A stretch of DNA of 12,003 nucleotides from assembly GCA_023438325.1 (NCBI GenBank), contig JAEXRB010000150.1:1-12003 (forward strand), written 5' to 3'. The notes beneath the pieces are model-generated. The model did not search any database, was not told where the DNA came from, and saw only the letters and a program-made list of their open reading frames with translations. Below, piece after piece: positions 1 to 6,770 of this stretch. This stretch comes from Pseudomonadota bacterium (lineage in GTDB: Bacteria; Pseudomonadota; Gammaproteobacteria; Xanthomonadales; Xanthomonadaceae). Both the position numbers and the translations under genes were made by a program. Positions within the stretch are counted from its first letter, which is position 1. Each line of letters begins with the position of its first letter.

Positions 1-381
1 CTGCTGGGTGCCGCGAGTTTCTGGGAAGGCGTGGACGTGGCTGGTGATGCGTTGCAGGTCGTGGTCATCGACAAGCTGCCCTTCGCCGCGCCCGATGATC
101 CGGTTCTCGAAGCACGCCTGGCGTCGATCCGTCGTCGTGGCGGAAATCCGTTCTTTGATTGGCAACTGCCCAGCGCCGTGATCGCGCTCAAGCAAGGCGC
201 AGGCCGACTGATCCGCACCCATGCCGATCGAGGTGTGTTGATGCTGTGCGATCCGCGCGTGGTCACCAAATCCTATGGCCGCACCTTCCTTGCCAGCCTG
301 CCGCCGTTTGCCCGCACCCGCGATCTGGAACGGGTGCTCGGTTTCCTGCGGGCTTCGCGCCACGCGGAATCGAGCCAATGA
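1..381 (+). CDS. YoaA/DinG-family ATP-dependent DNA helicase, C-terminal end (partial)
   Basis: The reading frame is open from base 1, so the gene starts outside the window; 126 residues and the TGA stop are present. The fragment carries the end of the second RecA-like domain of an XPD-like superfamily 2 DNA helicase: FWEGVDVAGD near residues 7-16 (motif V region), IDKLPFAAPDDP (23-34), and the arginine-finger motif VI, QGAGRLIR, at 65-72. The tail LCDPRVVTKSYGRTFLASLP is typical of YoaA/DinG relatives. Such helicases unwind DNA 5' to 3' with ATP during repair, and most carry an iron-sulphur cluster in a part not visible here. A GTG at 31 is internal, not the start. The wording of the tail is closer to YoaA than to DinG, but the fragment does not settle which. 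The next gene is convergent, with a terminator 13 nt after this stop. Confidence 0.9.
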   Translation: MLGAASFWEGVDVAGDALQVVVIDKLPFAAPDDPVLEARLASIRRRGGNPFFDWQLPSAVIALKQGAGRLIRTHADRGVLMLCDPRVVTKSYGRTFLASLPPFARTRDLERVLGFLRASRHAESSQ

Positions 382-394
382 ATTGGAGGCAATG

Positions 395-420
395 AAAAAG
401 CGGCCGCCTTGCGGCGGCCG
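395..420 (-). terminator. Rho-independent terminator of the TonB-dependent receptor gene
   Basis: On the minus strand an 8-bp perfect GC stem (CGGCCGCC paired with GGCGGCCG, 413-420 and 401-408) closes a GCAA tetraloop (GNRA type). It is followed by C and five T residues (399-395). It begins 28 nt after the receptor stop codon. On the plus strand the stem is followed only by TAAAT, so it should end helicase transcripts less efficiently, though it may serve both convergent genes. Confidence 0.85.
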
Positions 421-447
421 TAAATGGGTTGGAGAGAGGAAACGGGT

Positions 448-3400
448 TCAGAAGTCGTAACGCACCGCCAGACGAACCGAGCGCGGGCTGCTGTAGTTGA
501 TCACCCGGCCCGAGTGGGCGTAGCGCGTGCCGTAGCCGCCGGATTCCCAACGCTCTTCCACGCTCTGGGCCACCTGCTGGTCGAAGATGTTGAACACGTC
601 CAGCGAGAACACCAGTCGGTTGTCCAGCACGTTCGGGGCATAAGCAAGACCCAGATCGATCGTGGCGGTATCGGGCAAGCGCCCGGCGGTGCCGCGCGGC
701 GAGGCTTGGCCGTTGCAGAAGTGGTAGTACGCGCCATACGCCATGTTCTCGTCGTAGTACGCGCTGCCATCGACCAGATAGCCGTAACAGTTCTTCGGCC
801 GGCCAGTGGCTGCCTTCACCGTGGCTGCGACACGCCATTCCGGGCTGATCTGGTAGAAGCCGAACGCCTTGAGGAAATGGGTGCGGTCGTTGGGCAGGTA
901 GCCGGAGCCGTGCAGCATCAGCTCAGGGTGATCCCAGGTCATGGTCATGGCGACGTCGGCCTGACCGAAATCCGAAAGCAGCTGGCCTTCGCTGTTGCCG
1001 TAGTTCTTCGACCATGTGTAGTCGATCTTGGCGTACCAGGTGCCATCGAAGGGACGTTCGACGAAGAAGTCCAGGGCGTAGTAACGCCGCTTGAGTTTGT
1101 CGAAACCCAGTGCGTCGGCAGTGAGTGGTACGCGGATCAGGGTGCCGGAGCCGTCGTCCAGATTGAACGTGTTGTCTTCACCCGGATTGAACAGGCGGCA
1201 ACCCTGCAAGCTCTGGCCGAGGTGGTAGGACTGATCTTCGCTCAAGCCGTTCGCCAGACCCCAGGCCTCGGCCGCACGGCCATCGCAGATGTCGTCGATG
1301 GCGCTTTTGAGATCACGGTAGACAAAGCGCGTGCCGTAGTTGAATCCGCCGAGCTGTTGTTCGAACCCCAGCACGAATTCGTCCTGGAAGTGCGACTTCA
1401 ATCCTTCGGCGGCCACCATGCGCGGATCGGGTGCGTTGCCGTACTCGTTGTTGGGCGAGTACGGGGCATCGCCCAGCGCGGTGAGGCCGATGGGCACGCC
1501 GCTGTTCGGATCGATGCTCTGGAAGGCGAAATATTCGTGCGTATACAGCGAGCCGGCCGCACCGCGACGGGCAACGTTGTTGGGCAGGGCCAGGTGATAA
1601 CGGCCGGCATTGGCGAACACTTTGAGGCTGGAGTCACCCTTCACATCCCAGCTTGCGCCCAGACGCGGGGCGAGTTGGTGGCGCTGGGAAACGTACACGA
1701 TGCCGTCGGCGTTGTAGTTGGAGAACTGCTCGTTGCGAAGGCCCAGCGACAGCAGCCAGTTGTCGCTGACCTGCCAGCGATCCTCGATGTACTGGGCTTC
1801 CTGCTTGACTTCGAATTCGCCGCCGTTCTGGTAGATGTATTTTTCCACGTAATCGCCATTGCCACCGGGGCCGCGAGCGCCGCCGCTGGCGGGAATCGGG
1901 TCATCGGGGGTGTCGGTGTTGTGGTAGATCCAGCGGTAGCCGGGGCCTGAATCCATGGTGCCGGCGATGGAGCGCGAATCGTGTCGGTCGTAACCAAAGC
2001 GCAGGGAGTGATCGCCGATCACCCACTCCAGATCCAGGCGGCCGCCGGAAGTTTCGTCGGCGGCATCGGGCCGGGAAAGCGAGCCGTAGGGTTGCAGACC
2101 GGTGACGGGATTGGCCGTGCCGCGGTTGTCGCTGACGTATACCAGGTTCGGGTCGTAGCCCCAGGGCGTGGCGATGTGGACTTGATCCTGTTTGCCGTAT
2201 ACCGCGCTCAACGTGATGTTGTCGGTGAGGTAGCCGGTGTAGCTGCCGATGTACAGCTCGCCGCCGTCCTCGAAGTAGTAGCCGCCATTCTGGGTGTTGC
2301 CACGGGTGGCGTCGTTGTAGCTGTAGGCAAAGTAGTCCGAGGTCTGCTTGGTCTTGTCGGAAATGCCGGTGAATTCGACGCGGTGGTCGTCGTTGATGTT
2401 CCAGTCCAGTTTGGCCAGCCAACGTGGCGAACGCAGCGTGGATTCGGTGAATGCGGTGCGTGGCGTGGCGGTGCGTGCGGCGATGCTCTCGATGTCTCGA
2501 TCGGTGTATTCGGCGCTGGCATAGACGAACAGGCGATCCTGGATGATCGGGCCGCCACTGTAGAGCGCGTAGGTGCTGTAGCCGTCCTGACGATCGGCCA
2601 GATTCTGGTAGAGCAGGCCGTCGGTACTGTTGCCGGTGTCGTCGGGGTAAAAGATGCTGCGCTGTTCGCCGCGCAGGCTCTGCGGGCTCCACACCACCTG
2701 TGCCCCGTGCTTCCACTCGTTGCTGCCGCGCTTGGTGATGATGTTGACCACACCGCCGGTGGCGCGGCCGAATTCGGCGCCGTAGCCGCCGATGTAGGCC
2801 TGGAACTGGTCGATGCCGTCGAACGGCAGCGTGGTGGAGCCGATGGCCGTCAACGGGTTGGTGACCGGATAGCCATTGATGTAGATCGCGTTTTCGGAAG
2901 CCGACGAACCGCCGAACGAGGCCGAGTTGCCATAGCGCGAGTCCGCCGCGACCACGCCGGGTGTGAGCAGGGCGATGGCTTCGATGCTGCGTCCGACCGG
3001 AATGCGTTTGAGTTGTTCGGCGGTGAACACCACGCGCGTGTCCACCGAAGAAACATCGATCGGTTTCGCGCTGCCGCCAGCGGCCACGACGACGGCATCC
3101 AGTGTCGCGCTATCGCCCATGGCGCCGGCGAACGATACTTCGCTGCCCGCGCCCAGACGTACCAGAACGTCCTCGCGTATCGCGACGGTCTGGCCGTCCT
3201 GCACCGCGCTGACGCTGTAACGACCCACTGGCAGTGCCGAGGCGCTGTAGCGGCCATTGGCGTCGATGCTCACCTCGCGCACCAGACCGGTGTCGAGGTT
3301 GCGGATCACGATGCTCGTGCCGGGTGCGGCGGAGGAGCCGAAGATGCTGCCGGTGGCATTGGATTGCGCGTGCACCGCGCCGGAGAAGCACGCCCCCAGC

Positions 3401-3456
3401 GCGATGAACAGCGCCGCGCGTTTGAAGCTGCCCTTGAACCTTGTGTCAGTAGCCAT
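448..3456 (-). CDS. Oar-like TonB-dependent outer-membrane receptor
   Basis: 1002 residues. The start at 3456 was chosen because it gives a clean signal peptide (RAALFIALGACFSGAVHA, cleavage after residue 30), has a GAGAA ribosome binding site 5 nt upstream, and matches the N-terminus of the family; an in-frame upstream start (3663) adds 69 residues of unlikely composition. After the signal come a carboxypeptidase-regulatory-like domain (about 35-100, ending in GRYSVSAVQDG), a TonB-box-like stretch LDAVVVAAG (119-127), a plug domain (about 135-245, with IPVGRSIEA, GYGAEFGRATGGVVNIITKRG), and a long beta-barrel ending in VRYDF, the terminal aromatic outer-membrane signal. Family knowledge: such receptors import ligands across the outer membrane using TonB-ExbBD energy; Oar-like members have been linked to peptides, proteases or surface functions. 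The ligand here is unknown and no transport or protease gene is adjacent. A terminator follows and an unusual leader precedes it. Confidence 0.95.
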   Translation of the reverse strand: MATDTRFKGSFKRAALFIALGACFSGAVHAQSNATGSIFGSSAAPGTSIVIRNLDTGLVREVSIDANGRYSASALPVGRYSVSAVQDGQTVAIREDVLVRLGAGSEVSFAGAMGDSATLDAVVVAAGGSAKPIDVSSVDTRVVFTAEQLKRIPVGRSIEAIALLTPGVVAADSRYGNSASFGGSSASENAIYINGYPVTNPLTAIGSTTLPFDGIDQFQAYIGGYGAEFGRATGGVVNIITKRGSNEWKHGAQVVWSPQSLRGEQRSIFYPDDTGNSTDGLLYQNLADRQDGYSTYALYSGGPIIQDRLFVYASAEYTDRDIESIAARTATPRTAFTESTLRSPRWLAKLDWNINDDHRVEFTGISDKTKQTSDYFAYSYNDATRGNTQNGGYYFEDGGELYIGSYTGYLTDNITLSAVYGKQDQVHIATPWGYDPNLVYVSDNRGTANPVTGLQPYGSLSRPDAADETSGGRLDLEWVIGDHSLRFGYDRHDSRSIAGTMDSGPGYRWIYHNTDTPDDPIPASGGARGPGGNGDYVEKYIYQNGGEFEVKQEAQYIEDRWQVSDNWLLSLGLRNEQFSNYNADGIVYVSQRHQLAPRLGASWDVKGDSSLKVFANAGRYHLALPNNVARRGAAGSLYTHEYFAFQSIDPNSGVPIGLTALGDAPYSPNNEYGNAPDPRMVAAEGLKSHFQDEFVLGFEQQLGGFNYGTRFVYRDLKSAIDDICDGRAAEAWGLANGLSEDQSYHLGQSLQGCRLFNPGEDNTFNLDDGSGTLIRVPLTADALGFDKLKRRYYALDFFVERPFDGTWYAKIDYTWSKNYGNSEGQLLSDFGQADVAMTMTWDHPELMLHGSGYLPNDRTHFLKAFGFYQISPEWRVAATVKAATGRPKNCYGYLVDGSAYYDENMAYGAYYHFCNGQASPRGTAGRLPDTATIDLGLAYAPNVLDNRLVFSLDVFNIFDQQVAQSVEERWESGGYGTRYAHSGRVINYSSPRSVRLAVRYDF

Positions 3457-3459
3457 TGA

Positions 3460-3610
3460 TGTTCTCTTGGATGAAGTCAGGAAGGCGCGACCGATGGCCG
3501 ACGCGTACGAATTCGGAGAACAGGCCGTGACGTGTGGCGACTTCAGACAGAGCCATCCGCTTGAGCGGACGATCCGGGACGAGGTGCGCCTTCGGGAACG
3601 GCCTGTTCCC
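3460..3610 (-). promoter_or_regulatory. Candidate RNA switch in the leader of the TonB-dependent receptor
   Basis: Three segments of the minus-strand leader can pair in conflicting ways. Segment A (3610-3598) is complementary to segment B (3528-3516) over 13 bp: 11 Watson-Crick pairs (GAACAGGCCGT with ACGGCCTGTTC), one G-U and one G-C. A can instead fold locally as GGGAAC/GTTCCC with a 5-nt loop (3594-3610). B contains TGTTCTC (3522-3516), complementary over 7 nt to GAGAACA (3466-3460), which is the ribosome binding site. So A:B would free the site, and the local A hairpin would let B mask it. A further 14-bp palindrome (3556-3569) sits in the A:B loop. The pairings are read directly; the switching role and the assumption that transcription starts above 3610 are inference. 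Confidence 0.4.
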
Positions 3611-3808
3611 TGAAAATCGGCGTCACGCGACGCTTGCGCCGCCGCGTGGATGCCGTAGTGCACCGGTGATCGCCCCGACAGCGATCCTGGTTGTCGCCCT
3701 TGATGCTTCGCCCGAAATCCCCTGGGCGAATGCTCATGGCTGGAGTGGATAACACTTTAGGCAGCGTCGGCGACGCGGTCTTGACGGGATTGCGTGCGAT
3801 GGGCGGGA

Positions 3809-3838
3809 TTTCGGCGCAGTGCGTGGCGCAGGTACGAT
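3809..3838 (+). promoter_or_regulatory. Possible tsaB promoter
   Basis: TACGAT at 3833-3838 is a fair -10 element, with TTTCGG 18 nt upstream (3809-3814) as a poor -35. The start of transcription would fall near 3845, about 60 nt before tsaB. It is the best candidate in the gap, but the match is weak. Confidence 0.25.
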
Positions 3839-3868
3839 GCGCGCTCCCAACTGTGTCCGGCCGCGCCG

Positions 3869-3907
3869 ATGATCCCTTTGACCCTCCTGCCGGCTGATGC
3901 CGCATGA
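3869..3907 (+). other. Possible 12-residue leader ORF overlapping the tsaB start
   Basis: An ATG at 3869 opens a frame encoding MIPLTLLPADAA and stopping at 3905-3907, so its stop overlaps the tsaB start as ATGA. Neither this ATG nor the tsaB ATG has a clear Shine-Dalgarno sequence, so ribosomes ending here could re-start on tsaB. It may equally be chance, since such short frames are common. Confidence 0.2.
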
Positions 3908-4623
3908 AACTGCTCGCACTTGAAACCGCCACCGAAGCCTGTTCGGTGGCGCTGTATCTGGATGGCGACGTGCTGGAGCGCTTCGAGATCGCGCCACGCC
4001 GTCACGCCGAACTCACCCTGCCGTGGATCGACGAACTGCTGGCACATGCCGGTCTCGCAAAGTCGCAACTGGATGCGGTGGCCTGTGGCCGCGGCCCCGG
4101 TGCCTTCACCGGCGTGCGGCTGGCGGTGGCGATGGTGCAAGGATTGGCGCTGGCGTTGGATCGCCCGGCCATAGGCGTTTCCACCCTGGAAACCCTCGCC
4201 TTGCCGGCGATGCGAATGCTTGATGCGCGAGATGAAGCGATCGATGGCGTGCTGGCCGCCATCGATGCGCGCATGGGGGAAATCTATCTGGCCGATTATC
4301 GGCGCGATGGTTCCGGTGCATGGGTCAGGCATGGCGACGAATGCGTCATCGCACCGTCCAGCGTGGTGTTGCCCGATGCTGAGCCGCGCATCGGTGTCGG
4401 CACCGGGTTCTCTGCGGAAAATGGCGCGCTGGCGACCGGCCTTGCCGCGCAACTGTCGCGCGTGGATGCCGCAGCGCTACCGCATGCCGTCGATGTGGCA
4501 CGGCTCGCCGCCGCCGCTTTTTCTCGGGGTGAAGGCACGGCGCCTGAAGATATCCAGCCGGCGTATCTGCGCAACAAAGTCGCCTTGACGCTGGCCGAGC
4601 AGGGCAAGCCCGTTCCCGGCTGA
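3904..4623 (+). CDS. tsaB: TsaB, tRNA threonylcarbamoyladenosine biosynthesis protein
   Basis: 239 residues, close to the family's usual 220-240. TsaB (formerly YeaZ) is the non-catalytic partner that dimerises with TsaD and, with TsaE, completes threonylcarbamoylation of adenosine 37 in ANN-decoding tRNAs in the cytoplasm. The N-terminus MKLLALETATEACSVAL is the start of the ASKHA-fold domain, GRGPGAFTGVR (62-72) is the family signature, and the C-terminus has the usual PEDIQPAYLRNKV (214-226). ATG 3904 is the only start that fits the conserved N-terminus. No good Shine-Dalgarno sequence precedes it; a short frame overlapping as ATGA could couple translation. In many gammaproteobacteria rimI follows; here the next gene is convergent, 50 nt away. 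Identification is firm. Confidence 0.96.
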   Translation: MKLLALETATEACSVALYLDGDVLERFEIAPRRHAELTLPWIDELLAHAGLAKSQLDAVACGRGPGAFTGVRLAVAMVQGLALALDRPAIGVSTLETLALPAMRMLDARDEAIDGVLAAIDARMGEIYLADYRRDGSGAWVRHGDECVIAPSSVVLPDAEPRIGVGTGFSAENGALATGLAAQLSRVDAAALPHAVDVARLAAAAFSRGEGTAPEDIQPAYLRNKVALTLAEQGKPVPG

Positions 4624-4632
4624 GTCAAGGTT

Positions 4633-4660
4633 CCGCCGATCGCCGGTGCCGTGTCGGCGG
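4633..4660. terminator. Hairpin between convergent tsaB and hydrolase genes
   Basis: CCGCCGA (4633-4639) pairs with TCGGCGG (4654-4660) around a 14-nt loop, in the 50-nt gap between two convergent stop codons. The position suits a shared terminator, but there is no T-run on either side, so intrinsic termination is doubtful. Confidence 0.3.
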
Positions 4661-4673
4661 GCAGGTTCGCCGC

Positions 4674-5465
4674 TCATTTGTTGGCGGAAAAAACCTCGTC
4701 GAAAAATCCGTGCATCGCCGCGAACGCGCGTTTTGCCGCTAACGGGTGATACACGCAGCCCGGCGGCGAGGCGGCGTTTGCTTCGGCAAAGCAATGCACT
4801 GCGCCGGCATAGTTCACGAACTGCCAGTCGGCTTGCGCCTTGTCCATTTCCTGCTGGAAAGCGGCGATTTCTTCGGGCGCGACGTAGGTATCGGCAGCCC
4901 CGTTCAGCACGAGAATGGAAGCGGCAGGTTTTGCACTGGCGGGAAGATCGGTTTTGAGACCACCGTGCAGCGACACCACGCCGGCCAGCTCTGCACCCGA
5001 ACGCGCCAATTCCAGCACCGTGGTGCCGCCGAAGCAGAATCCCACGGCACCGGGCCGGTCGCCGGAAAGCGGCGCTGCGACGGCGTTTGCGCGCAATACC
5101 TCCAGCGCCTTTGCCGCACGGGCGCGCAACACGCTACGGTCGGCGTACATGCGGCCTGCCTGTGCGCTGGCTTCCCTGGTATCGGCCGGGCGCACGTTTT
5201 TACCGTAGACATCGGCCACCAGAACCACGTAGCGCGAGCCGGCGATTTCCCTGGCGCGCTCCACCGCAGCCTCGTTCACACCCATCCAGTTGGGCACCAT
5301 CACGATGCCGGGGCGGGCGGCGTCGGTGCTTTTGTCGTACACCAATACGCCGCTGAAGGTTTCCCCATCCAGCTCCCATTCCACGGACTGGGTGTGCCAC
5401 GCAGCCATGGCCGGCCGGGTGGCGAAGATGAGGGCGGCGAGCAGGATGACGCTGCGCAGGAACAT
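4674..5465 (-). CDS. Exported dienelactone hydrolase-family protein
   Basis: 263 residues. The start at 5465 gives a signal peptide (MFLRSVILLAALIFATRPAMA, cleavage near 21) and is preceded by GGAG with 7-nt spacing; an in-frame ATG at 5504 adds 13 residues and spoils the signal. The body is an alpha/beta hydrolase of the dienelactone hydrolase (DLH) family with its Cys-Asp-His triad: Cys144 in GAVGFCFGG, Asp192 in NGAADTYV, His224 in GAVHCFAE. Family members hydrolyse lactones or esters, the founding one in chloroaromatic breakdown. Here there are no aromatic degradation genes nearby and the product is predicted to be periplasmic, so the substrate is unknown. It lies 68 nt after the sigma gene with a strong hairpin between, so it may be transcribed with it, processed from it, or separate. 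Confidence 0.9.
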   Translation of the reverse strand: MFLRSVILLAALIFATRPAMAAWHTQSVEWELDGETFSGVLVYDKSTDAARPGIVMVPNWMGVNEAAVERAREIAGSRYVVLVADVYGKNVRPADTREASAQAGRMYADRSVLRARAAKALEVLRANAVAAPLSGDRPGAVGFCFGGTTVLELARSGAELAGVVSLHGGLKTDLPASAKPAASILVLNGAADTYVAPEEIAAFQQEMDKAQADWQFVNYAGAVHCFAEANAASPPGCVYHPLAAKRAFAAMHGFFDEVFSANK

Positions 5466-5495
5466 GGTGGCGCTCCGATGATGGCAGGGCGACCA

Positions 5496-5517
5496 CGATG
5501 CCACGAACGTGGCATCG
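5496..5517 (-). repeat. 9-bp perfect hairpin between the sigma gene and the DLH gene
   Basis: CGATGCCAC (5496-5504) and GTGGCATCG (5509-5517) form a perfect inverted repeat with a 4-nt spacer. It lies 16 nt beyond the sigma stop and 30 nt upstream of the DLH start codon. There is no T-run on either strand, so it is not a standard intrinsic terminator. It could be a processing or stabilising hairpin in a shared mRNA, or an operator. Confidence 0.5.
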
Positions 5518-5533
5518 CTCCAACGGGCGCGAT

Positions 5534-6745
5534 TTACACCGGCCCGTTGCTCATCCAGCCGAACAACAAACCGCTGGCGCCCATCAGCATGCCGATCAAC
5601 ATGCCGGCCCAGGCCATGCGGCGTTCGGCGCGGCGGTTGTCGGCTGCAGTGGTCGGATCGCGTGCGGCTTCACGTTCGTGGCGGCGCGACAGGATGCGTG
5701 GCAACCAAGCCAGATTCATGCCGCCAAGCACGCCCATCATGCCGACCAGGCTCAGCGCCGGCAGGATGGTGGATTGAGTGAGCACGGCAGCGCCCATCAG
5801 GGTGGTGAACACCAGCACCACGACGATGCCGGCGGCGGCGAACCAGGCCAGTTCGCGGCGTTCCTGATGATCGGTGGAGGTGATCCAGTGACGACGCACG
5901 CCGAAGAACACGGCGGCGACACCTGCAATCAATGCGAACACCATGCCGCCGGCCGCGCCGATCAGGAGCTTTCCGGCACCGCCCTTGGCGAGCAGGCCGC
6001 CGAATGTGCCGCGCCCGAGCACCACGGCCGCCGAGGGCACTTTGCCGCTGGCCATCTGGCTGGCCAGCGAAGCGCTGGCCGCGCTTACGCCCGCTGCCGC
6101 TGTCTGGCTGACGGAAAGGCCGGCCATGACGATGGCGGTGAAAGCCACGGTGGGTGCGGTGGCGCAGGCGAATTCGCCCAGACGCTTCAGCATGTCCTCG
6201 CGCAGGCTCAGACGGGCACGCGAAAGACGCTTGCGCACGGCCGCATCCTGCATGCCCAGAAGGCTTGCCACCTGTTTGGAGGATTGGCCTTCGCGGTAGT
6301 AGATCAAGAGGATTTCGCGGGTGTCTTCGGGCAATTCGTCGATCAGTTCGGCGACGACGGCTTCTTCCTGCTGGCGCGTCATGCGATCGGGGTGATCGGG
6401 TGCAGGATCGGCGACCACGGCGAGGATGTCTTCCAGTTCGCCATCGTAGCGGCGCTCATTGCGACGGCGACGCAGGTGATCGTGCGAGAGGTTGCGGGTG
6501 ATCTGGCGCAGCCACGGCAGGAAGCTCGAAGGATTGCGCAGGCGCGGCAGGTGCCGCCACGCCGAGAGGAAGGCATCCTGCGCGATGTCCTCGCTGGTCG
6601 ATACGTCGCGCGTGATCGCCAGCGCGATGGCGGTGATGCCGTTCTGGCAGCCACTGACGATCTTGCCGAACGCGACCGAGTCACCGGCCTGGGCGGCGGG
6701 CAGGTGTTGGTCGATCAGCAGGTTCAGGGCTTCGGTATTGGTCAT
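5534..6745 (-). CDS. ECF-type sigma factor with C-terminal multi-pass membrane domain
   Basis: 403 residues, about twice a normal ECF sigma factor. Sigma region 2 is at about 20-95 (STSEDIAQDAFLSAWRHL at 49-66, then FLPWLRQITRNLSHDHLRRR), and region 4 at about 130-190 (LPEDTREILLIYY, then the helix-turn-helix SSKQVASLLGMQDAAVRKRLSRAR). After about residue 195 the protein turns hydrophobic, with likely membrane helices near 261-282, 300-322, 327-348 and 378-398, and a weaker one near 197-214. Start 6745 follows the DUF2007-like stop by 25 nt; a longer frame to 6877 would overlap that gene and adds non-conserved residues. The Shine-Dalgarno match is poor, consistent with translation following the upstream gene. 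Inference: the membrane part holds or senses for the sigma part, replacing a separate anti-sigma factor, none of which is adjacent. Sigma factors fused to membrane extensions are known among ECF groups; the target genes here are unknown. Confidence 0.87.
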   Translation of the reverse strand: MTNTEALNLLIDQHLPAAQAGDSVAFGKIVSGCQNGITAIALAITRDVSTSEDIAQDAFLSAWRHLPRLRNPSSFLPWLRQITRNLSHDHLRRRRNERRYDGELEDILAVVADPAPDHPDRMTRQQEEAVVAELIDELPEDTREILLIYYREGQSSKQVASLLGMQDAAVRKRLSRARLSLREDMLKRLGEFACATAPTVAFTAIVMAGLSVSQTAAAGVSAASASLASQMASGKVPSAAVVLGRGTFGGLLAKGGAGKLLIGAAGGMVFALIAGVAAVFFGVRRHWITSTDHQERRELAWFAAAGIVVVLVFTTLMGAAVLTQSTILPALSLVGMMGVLGGMNLAWLPRILSRRHEREAARDPTTAADNRRAERRMAWAGMLIGMLMGASGLLFGWMSNGPV

Positions 6746-6770
6746 GGGGCGGGTTCGGGTATGGCCTGGA

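Larger units (their letters stand above)
3457..3903. other. Intergenic region between the receptor and tsaB
   Basis: This divergent gap of about 450 bp holds no convincing gene: the reading frames crossing it lack family resemblance. The receptor side (3460-3633) is dense in inverted repeats: the pairings described for the leader, the palindrome TCCGCTTGAGCGGA (3556-3569), and GCGTC-N4-GACGC (3620-3633). The tsaB side has a weak -10 and a 12-codon reading frame overlapping the tsaB start. No strong receptor promoter was recognised on the minus strand. Bases 3640-3800 show nothing I can name. Confidence 0.6.

Noticed and set aside
424..3459. Two long plus-strand open frames (424-1950 and 1981-3459) antisense to the receptor
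   Set aside because: They are shadows of a GC-rich gene: rich in Val, Ala, Gly and His without domain resemblance, while the minus strand encodes a clear receptor with signal peptide, plug and barrel end.
3457..3663. A 69-residue N-terminal extension of the receptor
   Set aside because: It has no resemblance to the family, would bury the signal peptide and would put the leader inverted repeats inside coding sequence; the start at 3456 has a ribosome binding site.
3744..3752. DnaA-box-like sequence (TTATCCACT on the minus strand)
   Set aside because: A single site with one mismatch, no further boxes, no AT-rich stretch and no dnaA or dnaN nearby; not an origin.
3543..3932. A 129-codon minus-strand frame across the receptor-tsaB gap
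   Set aside because: It starts inside tsaB, lacks a ribosome binding site or recognisable domain, and has the Arg/Ser/Pro-rich composition of random frames in GC-rich DNA.
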